This document shows, piece after piece, positions 25,101-33,875 of a DNA stretch of 64,000 nucleotides (position 1 is the stretch's first letter; every line of letters starts with the position of its first letter). The translations under genes and the position numbers were made by a program. Source of the DNA: Anagrus nilaparvatae (lineage: Eukaryota; Arthropoda; Insecta; Hymenoptera; Mymaridae). The notes beneath the pieces were generated by a model. That model was not told the origin of the DNA. It made no database searches and worked only from the letters and a program-made list of their open reading frames with translations. The stretch is taken from the NCBI GenBank assembly GCA_022575985.1, contig JAKSXM010000014.1:15004001-15068000 (forward strand), in the 5' to 3' direction.

Positions 25101-28100
25101 TTTGTTTTCACATGATTGTTATGTATTTTATTTGTAATTTGACATATTTTATGCTATTATATTAGTTTTAAAATTTACACTGAATTTATTAATAAATTAA
25201 ATTAAAATGTGTATAGGTACAAAATATTAAAATATTAAAAATTTAATTAATTGTATATGGGTGGTTTTCACTGTAACGATATATTTTTTTATTGTTTACG
25301 GCACAACACTAATTATATTTTTTTTTTAATTTTTTTTGTATTTTAATGTTTATCAATGTCCAAAAACCTAAAATTTTCAGTGGTACTGCTACAAATGTAA
25401 AAATAAATTCTACGTGTTATTCTTATGGGATTTTTTTATTTATGCAGACGGTGGCGTCATGGACGGTTGCGACATTTTGAATGTATTATTGAAATAACTT
25501 TGTATTGAAGCCATCAAATTTTCTCAAATTCTGGGTATCTTATTTTTCCATCAAAACACATAACTGAACAAGATATATTAAGTAATATATGACATACTCT
25601 TGGAGAAAACGACATGGACGGTGGCGACATTTTTTTTTTGTAAAAGCGTTTTAAAATTTTAATAGGTTTAATTTTCATAGTTAAAGCTTTCATATTTAAA
25701 ATTTTAAGTTTTCCACGGTTCATATATGAGTAGTTCAGTAAAAAAAAAAATACAACAGTGCTTTTAAGTGCATACATATAGAGTGCGCTCCAATAAAAGA
25801 TGGGAAGCTTAAAAATAGCTAAAACCGGGGGACAGACTTATATGCGACGATACGCTAAGAGGATTGCATGAAAATTTGTTTCGTTGAAAAAATTGAGTTT
25901 TTGGGACCTAAATACGTCATATGCATCCTACAGAAAAATTTAAGTTCAAATTTTAAGCCGTTTGTTAATACTCAAAGTTTACAGTTAAGCAAAAGGACAG
26001 CAGACGGTGGCGTCAATTTGAACACATATGCTCCAGAAAATTTTTTTATTAAGTTACCAATATATGCATAGTAGGTTGTGACTTTAAAAAAATATTATTT
26101 ATGAACTTTTTAGAAGAAAAAAAAGTGTAAAAGAGCTTTAGTTTCGGATATAAATGGAGGGGACACTATGTATACCGTTCCTGCGAAAACCACTCATATA
26201 AGAGTTTACCAAATCATGAATGTAAAGAGTGTACTATATTTTTATTTTATAAAATAAAGGCAATAATAATAATAATAATAATAATATCGGAATATCCAGG
26301 GCTCTTACTTAAAAAAAGACCAGGATGGACCAACGGGAACTCTAACAGGGGCTTTTAAATTAAGTCGGGTTCTCCGAAGCTTATCTCCCCCCACCCAGGC
26401 ATAAAAAAAAAAAATAATAATAATAATAATAATAAAAATAATAATTAATTAATCAATATCATGGAAAAGGTTTAGAAAACAAATATATATTATATAAAAT
26501 AAACAGAATTGAGCAAATATGAAAAATATAATTTTCTTTTCATATCCATATTTCATATCTTTCATGGAATGGAATACATGAAACCCATACATGAAATCAA
26601 TATATGATCCATTTTTTTTCCATATAATTATCAAATCCATATTATGGCACTCATATTAATAAAATTATATCATATTTGGATATTTGAATTTCTTATTAAT
26701 ATGCAGGCACGTATTCAGGGAGGGGGCCAAGGGGGCCTTGGCCATTCAAAATTTTTGATTTTTTTTTTTTTTTTTTAAACTCTTTTTTTAAGTTTAATTT
26801 CAAGTTTTTCGTTTTTATATTTTTACTTTACTACTTAACGGTCTTTTTTAACACATTAAAGTAACCTTTGGTTCTCATAATCAAAAAAATAAAGATATTA
26901 AATTTTATATTAATTAGTATTTATTACATTTATTTCCTGTTCATTTAAAAAAAAAATTTTAATTTATTATTTTTGGAAAAGTCGTAAAAATTTGATTAAA
27001 CTTGTCGAAACGAATAATAAAAATTAAGTAAGCTTCCCAAAATACTATCTCATAAAATAATAAAAAAATATTTTATATTCTTTCCGATCAATTAACAGTA
27101 TAAATTAAACGTAGCATTTAGTTTGAGACAATTAAGCGGATTAAAAATTAATAACCGATGTATAGTTTGAGACAAAATTAAAAAAAAAAGTGTATACTTT
27201 GAGATCAATTACTATGTATAGTTTGAGATCGATAAATATTCCAAGTATTTGTAAATAAAAATATTTACAATGAGTTTAAAAAAAAATATCCAAAAGTACC
27301 AAAATCATATGAAGAAGCTCAATTCAAATTAAATGAAGTTAAAGAATCAATTGTTACAGAAGAAAAAGAAAGGTTTTGTTACGCAGGAGGAAGACATACA
27401 TTTATATTTACAACTAAAAATAATTTAAGACTTTTATGTGAAAGTGATGAAGTTTTTGGTGATGGTACATTTGAATATGCACCGAAGTACTATTTACAGC
27501 TCTATACCATTCACGTCCTGAAAAACGGATATTATATCCAAGATAATTTTATTTCACCACATCCGAACATATACAAAGTTATTAATACGTTAATTTCTTT
27601 GCAAATAGAAACAGACGCTAAGCTTCGTGCAATTCAAAAAAATAAGCATAATTATGTGAGACGCGAAACGCATCGAAAGTTAGAATATTACAACGAAATA
27701 TGGTTGCGCTATGACCGTGGTGATATGTCTATAGACAATTATATCGAAAAAATGGGTAGTTATTTTAAATTTAATAAGACAAAAAAAATAAATGAACTAT
27801 GAACATATGTATAATTTAAAAAAAATTGTGTTCAAATTATCAATATTTACTGTAACGATACATGATAAATAAATGTGAATGTAAATTATTATACTTTATT
27901 TATTTTATTTTTCAGTTATAAACACAAAATTAAAAAGGATCTCAAACTATACACATGTATTGTCTCAAACTAAACACGTGAATTGTCTCAATCTATACAC
28001 TGTTTTGTCTCAAACTATATACCTTTTTTAGAGATTGTCTCAAACTATATGCTACCAAATTAAATTCAGGAAAGGGTACAGTCGCGTTATATAGCCATAA

Positions 28101-30544
28101 AATTACAAAAGAATAATTAAGAATTTAAAGTTTATGAGTTTATTTCTTTAAAAAAAAAAAAAATTTGCATATGATAATATAATGATAAATATTAACAAAT
28201 TTATATAATTTGTATAATCTATGATTTAACCTGATTATAATGCATTTTGGATCGCGAAAATCCGCTCAGAACTCGCGAAAATTGGGTGAAAATGTGCAGT
28301 ATTGCATTTCTAATTTCCAACCCCCCTTGAGAAAATTCTGGCCCCCCCCCCGAAAAAAATTTCTGGATACGTGCCTAAATATGATATGGATTCCATGTAT
28401 GAAAAAATGTGTAATAGCGTTGGTTTTTTACGGGAAAACATAAGCATAAACATAAGCATAAACATAAGCTTGAAAAAAAATTCTGAAACTGCGAGTATAT
28501 AGGGAAATTCCTGGATAATAGATTTCTGCCATTAGTTTTTCAAAAAAACTCTGGGAAATTCCGGAAAATGGGAAAACCTAATTTAAGAAAAATTGCAATA
28601 TCTCATTTTCCGTCATTTTTTTTCAAAATTTTTTTCTACCCAAATCCCATTGAACTGTCCGAAAAATATTTGTCGTTTCGGCCATTAAGGTGGATTTTAG
28701 CCGGTTTTGAATTATTTTCACATTATTGATATTTCTTTATTTAATTTACCATAACCGGTTAAAAAAATTGACTTTTTTTTAGAATCGAATAGCCTGGGAA
28801 AATGTAGTCATAAACAAAAAGAAAATTACTATTTTCGATGAAAAATATGGTCAAGTAAAGATACTGTCAAAAATTACCATATTTATACTGATTCCAATTT
28901 TAGGCTCTAAAACGACATTATAACTTAAAAAATACACAACTCGCATTTTATCATAAAAAGAAAAGTTTTGGATTATTATCGAATATTTTTTCCTTGGCTA
29001 TTTGTTTATCCGCACGGAGAAAAAAAACTGTTAAATATAACAAAAAATGCTATTTTTATTGACATTATAATGTTTGGTTATTTTATGTTCAAAAATTTTA
29101 GTAAGTAAATAAAACCGATTTCAATATTACTAAAATAAAATTCGTTTATAGCAAATCAAAAGTTTTTTGTAAATTTTACAAAAAATTTTGTAATTAAAAA
29201 AAATATTTTTTTTTGCATTGCAGTAAATAAATAAATTTTAAAGAAATAATATAACAAATAAGTAAATAAATAAATATTAATCAGGTTAAAACAGATTTTA
29301 TTGAATTGAAAAATCATTAAATAAACAATATTTTACATAATGTCTGGAAGCTAAAAAAATTGTATTCTTTTTATCTATTAGAATTTGGCGGTAAATCGAT
29401 TAAATCACTGGCTTTAAAAAAAATTGGATTTTTTTGAATGCTTACCTCGTATGCTTGATAATGATTATTAAAATTAATAATGCTAATTTTATCATAAAGA
29501 ATAAAAAATTTATTTTCCTTAATATGTAATTTTGATATTCAGTCAAAAAATGGCCCTTCTTCAACTAAAACAGTAACTGTATTTGTACCTTCACTGAAAA
29601 TATTATCCAATTTTTTAAACAATGCTGTTATAAATGTATTATTGATATCCAATTTAATAATAAAAATAATCAAAATTTTTATGATTACCTTGAAACACAG
29701 AAATTAAATTCTGTAATTCCCACGCTGACAAAATATTTTTCACAAAGTTATACATAATAAAAAACTGCAATACTTTATAACCTTTTTATGAATTATTTAT
29801 TTATAAGGTTATATTTTCAACTTTTCATTTTTTGTTAATTGTGACTAACATGATATTTGTAAAATTTACATAATCTTTTAGTACTAAAAACTAACCTGTT
29901 TACAAAGACTAACCTTGCAAAATGTACAAAATATTTTTCTCCGTGCAAGAAAAGAATTAATTTTATTGACAAAATTGTATTATTTTAGTTAAAAAATTGT
30001 AATAATCAGAATCAGCCTTTAACACGTTAAATTAGTTTTTGACAACAAAAAAACTTTTTATGGATTAAAATAATTTTTTTTTGCATCAGTACGAAATCGT
30101 ACCTTCGTGGCTAGTATCCAAAAATATACCTTTAAAATTGAAATTTTTTCAATAACATACTTGCAATCATTATAACAATAAAGTTCTTAATGATTATAAA
30201 GAAAACAAATCCATTATTAAATAATTTAAAAGGGCTCACAAATTAAGAAACCGCGCAGAATGACGGGATTCTTCTGTATATCAAAATTGGGACACGAAAC
30301 CTAATAATTATATTTAGTAATAAAATAATGTTAGTAAATTTTCTTTTTGCAAGCAAAAAACTACTTAGGCTTTTTTACCAAAATGGACTAAAATAGCAAT
30401 AGGGTAGCAATAATATTAATATTAAATTAAAAAAAATCTTTTTGAATAATAATCTATATGTAGTATTTTTTTGCAGATCCAGATCTTCTACAGCAGATAG
30501 AAGTTAATACTCCGACTGAAGAAACTTCCCCAAATAAATTGTAA
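3969..30544 (+). CDS. sidestep-like Ig/FN3 transmembrane receptor, 3' half (five exons)
   Basis: Joined exons 3969-4128, 4207-4509, 4608-5045, 17075-17287 and 30477-30544 give about 394 residues. All internal junctions are phase 1 with GT/AG sites, and each join keeps the frame. In order they encode the second half of an Ig domain (NGDYSCLVKNPIGE), a second Ig-like domain with the sidestep-type FGTLACWASNIVG and PCIFNI segments, an FN3 domain (KPIDCRLRN through FNYTIIVYAVNNQGRSLP), one transmembrane helix, and a cytoplasmic tail of about 75 residues. In Drosophila, Side-family proteins are surface ligands for Beat receptors in motor-axon guidance. The N-terminal signal peptide and earlier Ig domains are upstream of the window. 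Family assignment is from motif recognition; which of the several side paralogues it is remains open. Confidence 0.85.
4207..4509 (+). CDS. sidestep-like exon B: Ig-like domain
   Basis: The acceptor TGCTTAG ends at 4206 and the donor GTAAGT starts at 4510; entry and exit are both phase 1. It encodes a complete Ig-like domain: KPRCRAG at the start, IMLPCEIDADPEDGVRFSWT around the first cysteine and tryptophan, FGTLACWASNIVG around the second cysteine, and a closing PCIFNIVQA. The tryptophan after the second cysteine and the extra PC are characteristic of the Side family. Introns on both sides are under 100 bp, unlike the two further downstream. Confidence 0.88.
4608..5045 (+). CDS. sidestep-like exon C: FN3 domain and start of the membrane helix
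   Basis: The acceptor TTTATAG ends at 4607 and the donor GTAAGT starts at 5046. It encodes PPQKPIDCRLRNESTAIEV, the family's GGLPQHFLLEV strand, an FN3 fold ending with FNYTIIVYAVNNQGRSLPV, a linker of about 35 residues and the first half of the transmembrane helix (SSILFFGIM). If the donor is not used, the frame stops at 5057-5059, about 12 bases into the intron, which would give a product without a full membrane anchor. Confidence 0.86.
5310..5335. repeat. (AT)n microsatellite
   Basis: An uninterrupted run of about 12 TA units directly abutting the left end of the 4.4-kb palindromic element, so it is probably part of the insertion target. Confidence 0.85.
6394..8714 (-). mobile_element. 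5'-truncated LINE inserted at the palindrome apex
   Basis: On the - strand it runs from a truncated 5' end at the right arm junction (about 8714) to a 3' tail of about four TAAA units at 6395-6410. It lies exactly between the two palindrome arms. The 3' UTR is 6411-6788. It lacks an endonuclease domain, as expected of a 5'-truncated target-primed insertion. Confidence 0.8.
6789..8726 (-). CDS. LINE reverse transcriptase, 645 aa, 5' truncated
   Basis: An uninterrupted frame whose first residues are translated from the palindrome arm, so the start is an artefact of the junction. The genuine part begins near RKHWMTKGLLNSI, the segment that normally follows the endonuclease. Motifs in order: MSNYRPISLISNLAKIFEKV near residue 230, LDLSKAFDTVNHQILLKKL near 305, GVPQGSILGPYLFLIYINDL near 365 and the catalytic YADDTAVF near 390, then a Jockey/CR1-type C-terminal region with KYLGIYFD. 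It is only distantly similar to the LINE at 3-2252, so it is a second family. It cannot act autonomously without endonuclease. Confidence 0.85.
   Translation of the reverse strand: MGQKKHKAKVKKKKYRKHWMTKGLLNSINHKDFLYNLIKNNNNSYFLKKHYNKFCKTLKKAIIAAKNLSDTIHAQKNLSSSKKIWNFINSKLGKNKTNTKNEIKSIKLGNLIIKEKNQIAASFNNYFNNVGIELASNIPDSNLDLDSISRNCDSLYLKATNSHEITNIIRNMGDKCGGVDNIHIKVIKALAPLIAKPLAFIFNTCIGGGIWPADLKKADIIPIFKSGDKDNMSNYRPISLISNLAKIFEKVIFKRLHSFMNKYKIISEHQFGFLSGIGTKQALHKVSDLIYNGLNEGNAVVGTFLDLSKAFDTVNHQILLKKLERYGVRGTPLNLFKNYLQNRQHAVRLGDTRSEYKPIDIGVPQGSILGPYLFLIYINDLLSLAPHIFSYADDTAVFALQKNWILAKNIIIQSLNSINIWFVKNKLTLNLNKSMYITFGIKRNSLPDNNFSITIANHNLTRVSSCKYLGIYFDQHMRWDIHVNNTLKKVKYLLFIFYKLRHINKSILKIIYYSLFLGVVAYAISVWGCAYDNALKILQSFQNKIIKVINIDNVQFHSVRQMYKLNSLSYYYKELVALRINSTYSDRTDRLKLPNIHKDIYKKSPYVTSLKLYNSLPHDAKNLSYSSTKALKTKLLDFLQNELQF
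9734..10090. other. Intron spacer between two fold-back elements
   Basis: AT-rich DNA with a short direct repeat (CAATGAACCAATGAACCAAT near 9801-9820). No coding sequence or element end was recognised. Confidence 0.5.
10091..10647. repeat. Inverted-repeat element, 0.56 kb
   Basis: The termini match as inverted repeats of about 29 bp: TGAAAAAATAC at 10091, followed by GATACCTTCCGTTT, and the complement ending at 10647. Inner sequence carries phrases also present in the palindrome at 11255-14342, such as GTGTCTCAAAAATTTT and GAGATATGGCTCT. It looks like a diverged relative of that family. No ORF of note. Confidence 0.6.
10670..10830. repeat. Degenerate short repeats around ACACTCTATG
   Basis: Several imperfect units containing ACACTCTATG, GTGTAAA and GGTAATA occur over about 150 bp. 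They are too diverged to fix a unit length by eye. Confidence 0.35.
10988..11205. repeat. Small hairpin MITE, about 0.2 kb
   Basis: The left arm contains ATCTACACCGCTATCATC followed by TTTGATTTTTGATATTCGAT; the right arm (about 11148-11205) carries the complement with a few differences. The loop is about 90 bp. It sits immediately left of the larger palindrome at 11255. Confidence 0.65.
13209..14298 (+). mobile_element. Minisatellite-bearing Helentron/DINE-1-like element
   Basis: Inserted in the right arm of the palindrome, between CATATT and TTGTATAC, which are contiguous in the intact left arm; this places the insertion between T residues. The left end carries AACATGGAACATGTTTATAG. Near the right end is the inverted match GAACATGTTCCATG, then the hairpin GTTGTGTAGTTACACAAAC, and the element ends about 13 bp later. 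The middle is G-runs and a 25-bp tandem array. Sub-terminal inverted repeats, a central tandem array, a 3' hairpin and T-T insertion together are the layout known for DINE-1/Helentron elements. The class assignment is inference. Confidence 0.6.
13355..14185 (+). repeat. 25-bp minisatellite, about 33 units
   Basis: Tandem units of about 25 bp built on GGTGCAGAAGTACCTAAAGA with variants CCTAGGGA, TTAGGGA and TCTCTAAA. Higher-order order is visible: unit types alternate in repeated blocks, for example a TTAGGGAGCATT unit recurring every few copies, as expected from block duplication. Confidence 0.9.
14343..15645. other. Intron sequence between palindrome and minisatellite-family copies
   Basis: AT-rich. 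Around 14560-14760 there are fragments resembling the palindrome's end (CCTCCCGATAGAG, TTTTTCACCACTTTTTA). A G-run lies near 15035 and an (AT)n microsatellite at about 15377-15399. No coding sequence. Confidence 0.5.
15646..15858 (+). mobile_element. Minisatellite-family element, partial copy 2
   Basis: Starts TATGGAACATGTTTATAG, continues with a G-run and GGGACTAAGAAT, and ends GGTTACAAGTTTTTTT, matching the 3' end of the element at 13209-14298. It lacks the tandem array and abuts the next copy directly. Confidence 0.55.
15859..16216 (+). mobile_element. Minisatellite-family element, copy 3
   Basis: Starts TTAACATGGAACATGTTTAT and has the sub-terminal inverted match AACATGTTCCATGC near 16170, then a TGTTTACACAAA half-hairpin and CGGTTATAAGTTT at the end. 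Inside are degenerate units around TTTAGGGACTT. It follows copy 2 with no spacer. Confidence 0.6.
16247..16577 (-). mobile_element. Minisatellite-family element, copy 4, reversed
   Basis: Reads on the - strand. At the left it has GGTTTGTGTAACTACACAAC and CGAGCATGGAACATGTT, the complement of the right end of the 13209-14298 element; at the right it has CATGTTCCATGTTAA, the complement of its left end. A C-run near 16510 corresponds to the G-run of the other copies. Confidence 0.6.
16578..17074. other. End of intron before the membrane exon
   Basis: AT-rich sequence with no recognised element, ending in the pyrimidine tract and acceptor at 17061-17074. Confidence 0.55.
17075..17287 (+). CDS. 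sidestep-like exon D: membrane helix and cytoplasmic tail
   Basis: The acceptor CTTTTATTTTTCAG ends at 17074; the first two bases complete a codon begun at 5045. It encodes the rest of the helix (LLVITLIGMGVAIGVTI), a basic stop-transfer CRKR, and a tail with TPTYVSAQRIEPRIRYSADN and ISQRTSLYMEEIRN, which fits the conserved tail block of Side proteins. The donor GTATAA is at 17288. Read-through would continue for about 90 codons of unlikely sequence, so splicing to 30477 is preferred. Confidence 0.85.
19560..19790. other. GC-richer patch with open frames on both strands
   Basis: About 200 bp at close to half GC in surroundings of about one quarter. The + strand is open from about 19577 to a TAA at 19786-19788, and the - strand has an open frame over 19473-19730. 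Neither product resembles a family I recognise. It could be an exon of an unknown transcript, a fragment of transferred or retrotransposed coding DNA, or chance. Confidence 0.3.
20381..21488. mobile_element. Third palindromic element, 1.1 kb
   Basis: The left arm starts near TTGGGCAAGTC and GGGAAGAACGACTAGCTG; the right arm ends with the complement CAGCTAGTCGTTCTTCCC and GTGCCCATT. The arms meet at a centre near 20937 with almost no loop. Matching blocks such as GAGATGCAGCTGCTCCAAAC and GACTTCCGGT occur in both arms in opposite orientation. The 111-aa ORF in the right arm is a palindrome artefact. Confidence 0.82.
21489..25254. other. Intron sequence without recognised genes
   Basis: AT-rich. 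Around 23940-24170 are degenerate units of the type AAAAATATTTAAACGAACAT, TTTTAAATGATTTAAAAG. Around 25030-25105 there are short ATTGATTGATTGA and TTTTGACTGTTTGA repeats. No exon or element ends were identified. Confidence 0.45.
25255..26199. mobile_element. TIR element, 0.95 kb, non-coding
   Basis: Imperfect terminal inverted repeats of about 29 bp: ATATGGGTGGTTTTCACTGT at the left, and the complement of ATATGAGTGGTTTTCGCAGG at the right. The motif GACGGTGGCG recurs inside at about 25447, 25617 and 26003, with a related GGACGGTTGCGACAT at about 25460. No transposase frame is present. The superfamily is not determined. Confidence 0.6.
26262..26286. repeat. (AAT)n microsatellite 1
   Basis: About eight AAT units. 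With the similar run at 26411-26443 it brackets a 125-bp segment, so the segment may be a 5'-truncated LINE or SINE end with an AAT tail. Confidence 0.7.
26411..26443. repeat. (AAT)n microsatellite 2
   Basis: About ten AAT units following an A-run and the segment ending CCCCCCACCCAGGC. This may be the tail of a short retroelement. Confidence 0.7.
27110..28056 (+). mobile_element. Mutator-like (MULE) element with repeated TIRs
   Basis: The ends read GTAGCATTTAGTTTGAGAC and the complement of GGTAGCATATAGTTTGAGAC. Inside each end the unit TATAGTTTGAGACAA recurs three to five times, in opposite orientation at the two ends. It is flanked by the direct repeat AAATTAAA (27102-27109 and 28057-28064), an 8-bp target duplication in the range used by Mutator-like transposases. 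It carries a truncated transposase remnant. Confidence 0.75.
27270..27802 (+). pseudogene. Mutator-like transposase remnant
   Basis: The ATG at 27270 is put out of frame by a slip in the A-run at 27278-27286; from there the frame is open to 27802. It contains FGDGTFEYAPKYYLQLYTIH, the hallmark of the MULE transposase domain (first catalytic Asp in FGDGTF). It then jumps to a C-terminal block (SPHPNIYKVINTLISLQIE and an LEYYNEIWLRYDRGD segment). The central domain with the remaining catalytic residues is missing, about 200-300 residues by comparison with the usual length. Inactive; mobility would need a transposase supplied in trans. Confidence 0.75.
28377..29011. other. Intron spacer
   Basis: Contains a short tandem repeat at about 28436-28470 (AAACATAAGCAT, about three units) and otherwise AT-rich sequence without features. 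Confidence 0.5.
29012..29946. mobile_element. TIR element, 0.93 kb, non-coding
   Basis: The ends are GCACGGAGAAAAA and its complement TTTTTCTCCGTGC, a 13-bp inverted repeat separated by about 900 bp of AT-rich DNA with no ORF. CAC-starting termini occur in Transib and CACTA-type elements, but no target duplication is clear, so the class is left open. Confidence 0.5.
30477..30544 (+). CDS. sidestep-like last exon
   Basis: The acceptor TTTTTTTGCAG ends at 30476. The last base of exon D plus the first two bases here make the codon for the D of NDPDLLQQIEVNTPTEET; the frame ends PNKL and stops TAA at 30542-30544. A short acidic tail right after the MEEIRN block, in the right phase, supports the join across 13 kb. 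Confidence 0.78.
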
Positions 30545-31133
30545 ATAAATATTTTTAATAGTATATATTCTATTTTTATTTTTGTTATTTATTGTAAATA
30601 GAAATATTTTATATTATGTTTATAATGTAAATTTTTAGTCTTATTTGTATTTTATACATTAAAATAGCATGCCTTTAGAATTATGAGAAATAATTTTAAG
30701 ATAAAAAATTTTAAATGTAAATTTTATAGCAATTGTAACAACTAAAGTGTTTCTTTAAAATTTTTCAATCACGTCATTAGGATTCGTTTGAAAATAAACA
30801 AAGCTTACTAAGGATATTAAATTTGAAAATAACTTTAAAATAATGATGTAAATTATATATTTATTATTTATATTATAAATATTCCTAGATATCTTTTTTG
30901 TAATTTTGTAATATTTTCCAGAAAAACATAAATTAGTTGTAAATATAGCAAAATTTAAGTTTCAAGTTCAATGCAATTACTTTATATGCAAATTGGCATT
31001 ACCCATTTAGATATATGATTATTTCTAAGATCAGTTAAACATCTACAACTTGTTTCATAAATATATATTTTGTCCTGAAGCATAAATACAATAAGCACTT
31101 AACTTATCAAATTGTAAATATTTAATTAAATCA
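30545..31133. other. Presumed 3' UTR and intergenic DNA after the sidestep-like gene
   Basis: AT-rich, several AATAAA-like hexamers, no reading frame. The poly(A) site cannot be fixed. Confidence 0.4.
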
Positions 31134-31404
31134 CTTCACTCTCGTCAAACGATTGCAAATGACTTGAAACGCAAAGAAATTTGAAAAAAAAATTTTTCCC
31201 GCTTATTTGGGATATGCGTGTTTCGGTGAGATAATATGTGTGTGATATGTGTAATAATATTTGTTTTTTTTTTTTTAATTTCGTTACGTTTCAAGTCATT
31301 TGCAATCATTTGTGAAAAAGAAAAAATTCTGCTAACCACAAGCGAAATTTCGCTTGCCGTTAGCGGATTTTTTGCTTACCGCAAGCGGAATTTTTTTGAG
31401 TGCA
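31134..31404. repeat. Fold-back MITE, copy 2
   Basis: Matches the element at 2883-3208: GTCAAACGATTGCAAATGAC at 31144, CCCGCTTATTTGGGATATGC in the middle, and the complementary arm with GCAAGCGAAATTTCGCTTGC ending near 31404 in AAAAAAATTCCGCTTGC (read as complement). The outermost part of the left arm is missing. Confidence 0.75.
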
Positions 31405-33800
31405 ACTGTAATTGAATTTAAAATAGAAATTTCAGTTTATTTTATAAAGCGGTATTTCAATTGACACTATCAATAAATATTTTTGCCATTCAAATATTTT
31501 GTTTTTTCTAGCAATTCCCTTGTGATACGTATTAATTTTATTGGATGTCTATTATTTTCTTATCAAACCAAAAATAGTCAAAATAAATTACTTTTTTTAC
31601 TTAAATATCAGCGTTAAAGATCTGAATAATGATCCTCTTTTTCTATTCTGGTAAACAAATTAAATACCAACTTTCGACTACAAATGGACAGTACAATATT
31701 ATGAGACTCACTAATATGCTTAGAAGACCCATTTAATGAAATCTAGGAAACTTTTTTCAAAATGTTTGAACCGCTCTCCAAAATTAAATAATACGGTCAA
31801 CCCAATATTCAGTAATTTGTTTGTAAGTAAAAAATTAGTATAATTTAATATTCAGAACTTTCCTTGTATGTATTAAAAAAGAATTAGTTTTAATAATGAA
31901 TATTTTAGTATTTTTCTTTTGGTGTAAATGAGAATTCTCGTAAAGAAACGTATATATGTATAAATTATTTTTTAATTTTAAGGGAAACACTTTTTATAAA
32001 AATTATTTAATATTTAAATTTTACTTATCTAGAATATATTTACATAAAAATTGTCTATATAAATTGATATTACATTTTAAAATATGGAGAAAAAGAATTA
32101 ATCTATAAAAATTGTAAGGAACCTTAATGTTAATAAAAAAAAATTCCAAACTTTTGTAAGAGAAATAAAAGAAGAAGAGAAAAATTAAAATTATATCTAG
32201 TATAAAAAAAGAAAAAAATAATGCCTTGTTATAAATTTTTTAAAGTACAAAATGTTTCAAAAGATATTTAAAAGTTGAAAAAAAATAGATCCCTATTTGT
32301 ATGTAAATATAGAAAATAATTTATAAATTTAAATTTAGAAAATAAATTGTTTAAGAAGTTTGTAAACATTTAAGTTAAAGTTATTTTATAAATAAAAGTT
32401 AATAAAATATTCATAATAAAAATCCTATATCTAATCATTTTTATTTTTTTATACATTCCATAATATAATTAAGATAGCTTATAAAATTCTTAATTTATCA
32501 ACTTCACTGATAATAGGCAACAAAAATAATCCTCATGTTTTTAACACACTTTAATGTTTTCTAGACTTTACCGATACGAGAAATAACAAAATGAGAGCAA
32601 GTTTCAAGAAATGGAATCAAAAATTTTTAAAAAAACCTTTAATTTGTTTTTTTTCAAATCTGCTATCATTATTGTCCACTATTGAAAAATTTTAAAAACC
32701 GTTTAATATGAATAATAATAATAATAAAGAATCTATTTTTGTCACCACATTAGTTCAGATAAATATTTGTTCAAGACAGGTAAGTTACGCTAAAACCTAA
32801 TTTACAAGAACTATAATGCGAAGAAAATACTATTTTTTAATAATTAAATCCAATTAAAAGTTTTTGCAAGTGGTTCAAATTTTACTTCAATTCAAGTAAA
32901 ATTTTATAGCAACAAGTTTGAACAAATTCTATTTTAAAACAAGGGTGAAATATTTGTCCTGATGTAATTAAAATATAATGTTATCCTAAAATTTATCAGG
33001 TTTTCCTTTAAATAATATTGAGTTTTTAAGAAAAACAGTATCGGGAATAAAATTTTGCATCTTGGTATGTTAAATACATAAATAAATAATCAATAATTAG
33101 AAAAATGGTCAAAAAAGCATATAACATAATTTTGTACAAGACAGTGATTTGAAAAAGAAAAATACTAAATAACTCCGATCGTATATATCTGGAATTTTGT
33201 GCATGTTTACAGTATAGTTAGAATGATACTCACCAGACGTGTGCAAATATACGATCGTATATAACGATTAAATATTTTTTGATTTTCACATATATGTGTA
33301 CATTTTCTTTTCGGACATTCTGTGATGTATGATCTTTTATATAAATATGCAAACGAATTATAAAATAAAATGTCAAATTTTATTTATACAACTTTAACAT
33401 TATTTATATTTATTCAGAATATTTATGATAAAGTATAATAATATAAATTTTATCCTGATGTTTTTCAAAAAATAAATTTAAGAATACTATTTTAAGAAAA
33501 GAAATATATCTGCAATGTATCAGTTTTGATAATAGTTGGAAATTGAGGATTTTTATTCGCAAGAAGAAAGAGTGAAATTTATATAGTGCCACTGTATCCA
33601 ATAATATTATTGGATATTAACCGAAAACGCTATGAAGACAAGGCCCTCATATGATAATTAAAATACTAATTTTATTTTAAATCGTAAATTGTAAAAAAAT
33701 AGCGTCTGTATTCTGAATATCTACTCCAAATGGTAAAATGTCTTGTATTTCCCCTCATCCGTTCTTAATTTAAAATAATAATTATTTTCGGTTTGAAATA
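31405..33800. other. Intergenic AT-rich DNA
   Basis: About 2.4 kb with no supported gene. A repeated ACGATCGTATATA motif lies around 33177 and 33252, and a short palindrome CCAATAATATTATTGG at 33599-33614. Nothing else was recognised. Confidence 0.5.
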
Positions 33801-33875
33801 CAGACGAACCTCTCAATAGCGACCACCATTTAGGACAGAAATCAGCGGTCGCTATTGGGAGGTGGACTCTAAAGA
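33801..33875. repeat. pogo-like terminal inverted repeat remnant
   Basis: CGAACCTCTCAATAGCGACC faces its complement GGTCGCTATTGGGAGGTGG with a loop of about 25 bp. The CAG-CGAACCTCTC start resembles termini of pogo/Tigger elements. Likely a fused end-to-end deletion derivative. The next 145 bp to 34019 hold nothing recognisable. Confidence 0.45.

Larger units (their letters stand above)
26705..28376. mobile_element. hAT-like TIR element hosting a nested Mutator-like element
   Basis: The terminal inverted repeats read AGGCACGTATTCAGGG at the left, and the complement of AGGCACGTATCCAGAA at the right, each followed by a G-run and GGCC. The preceding C at the left end gives a CAGGCACG start like hAT termini. 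Flanks share AATATG near each end, a possible short target duplication. The only coding trace inside belongs to the nested element. Confidence 0.6.
17288..30476 (+). other. sidestep-like last intron, 13.2 kb
   Basis: Runs from donor GTATAA to acceptor TTTTTTTGCAG. It contains a 1.1-kb palindrome, a 0.95-kb TIR element, microsatellites, a hAT-like element with a Mutator-like element inside, and another TIR element. The stretch 17288-20380 holds no recognised element apart from a small patch of higher GC at 19560-19790. Confidence 0.72.
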
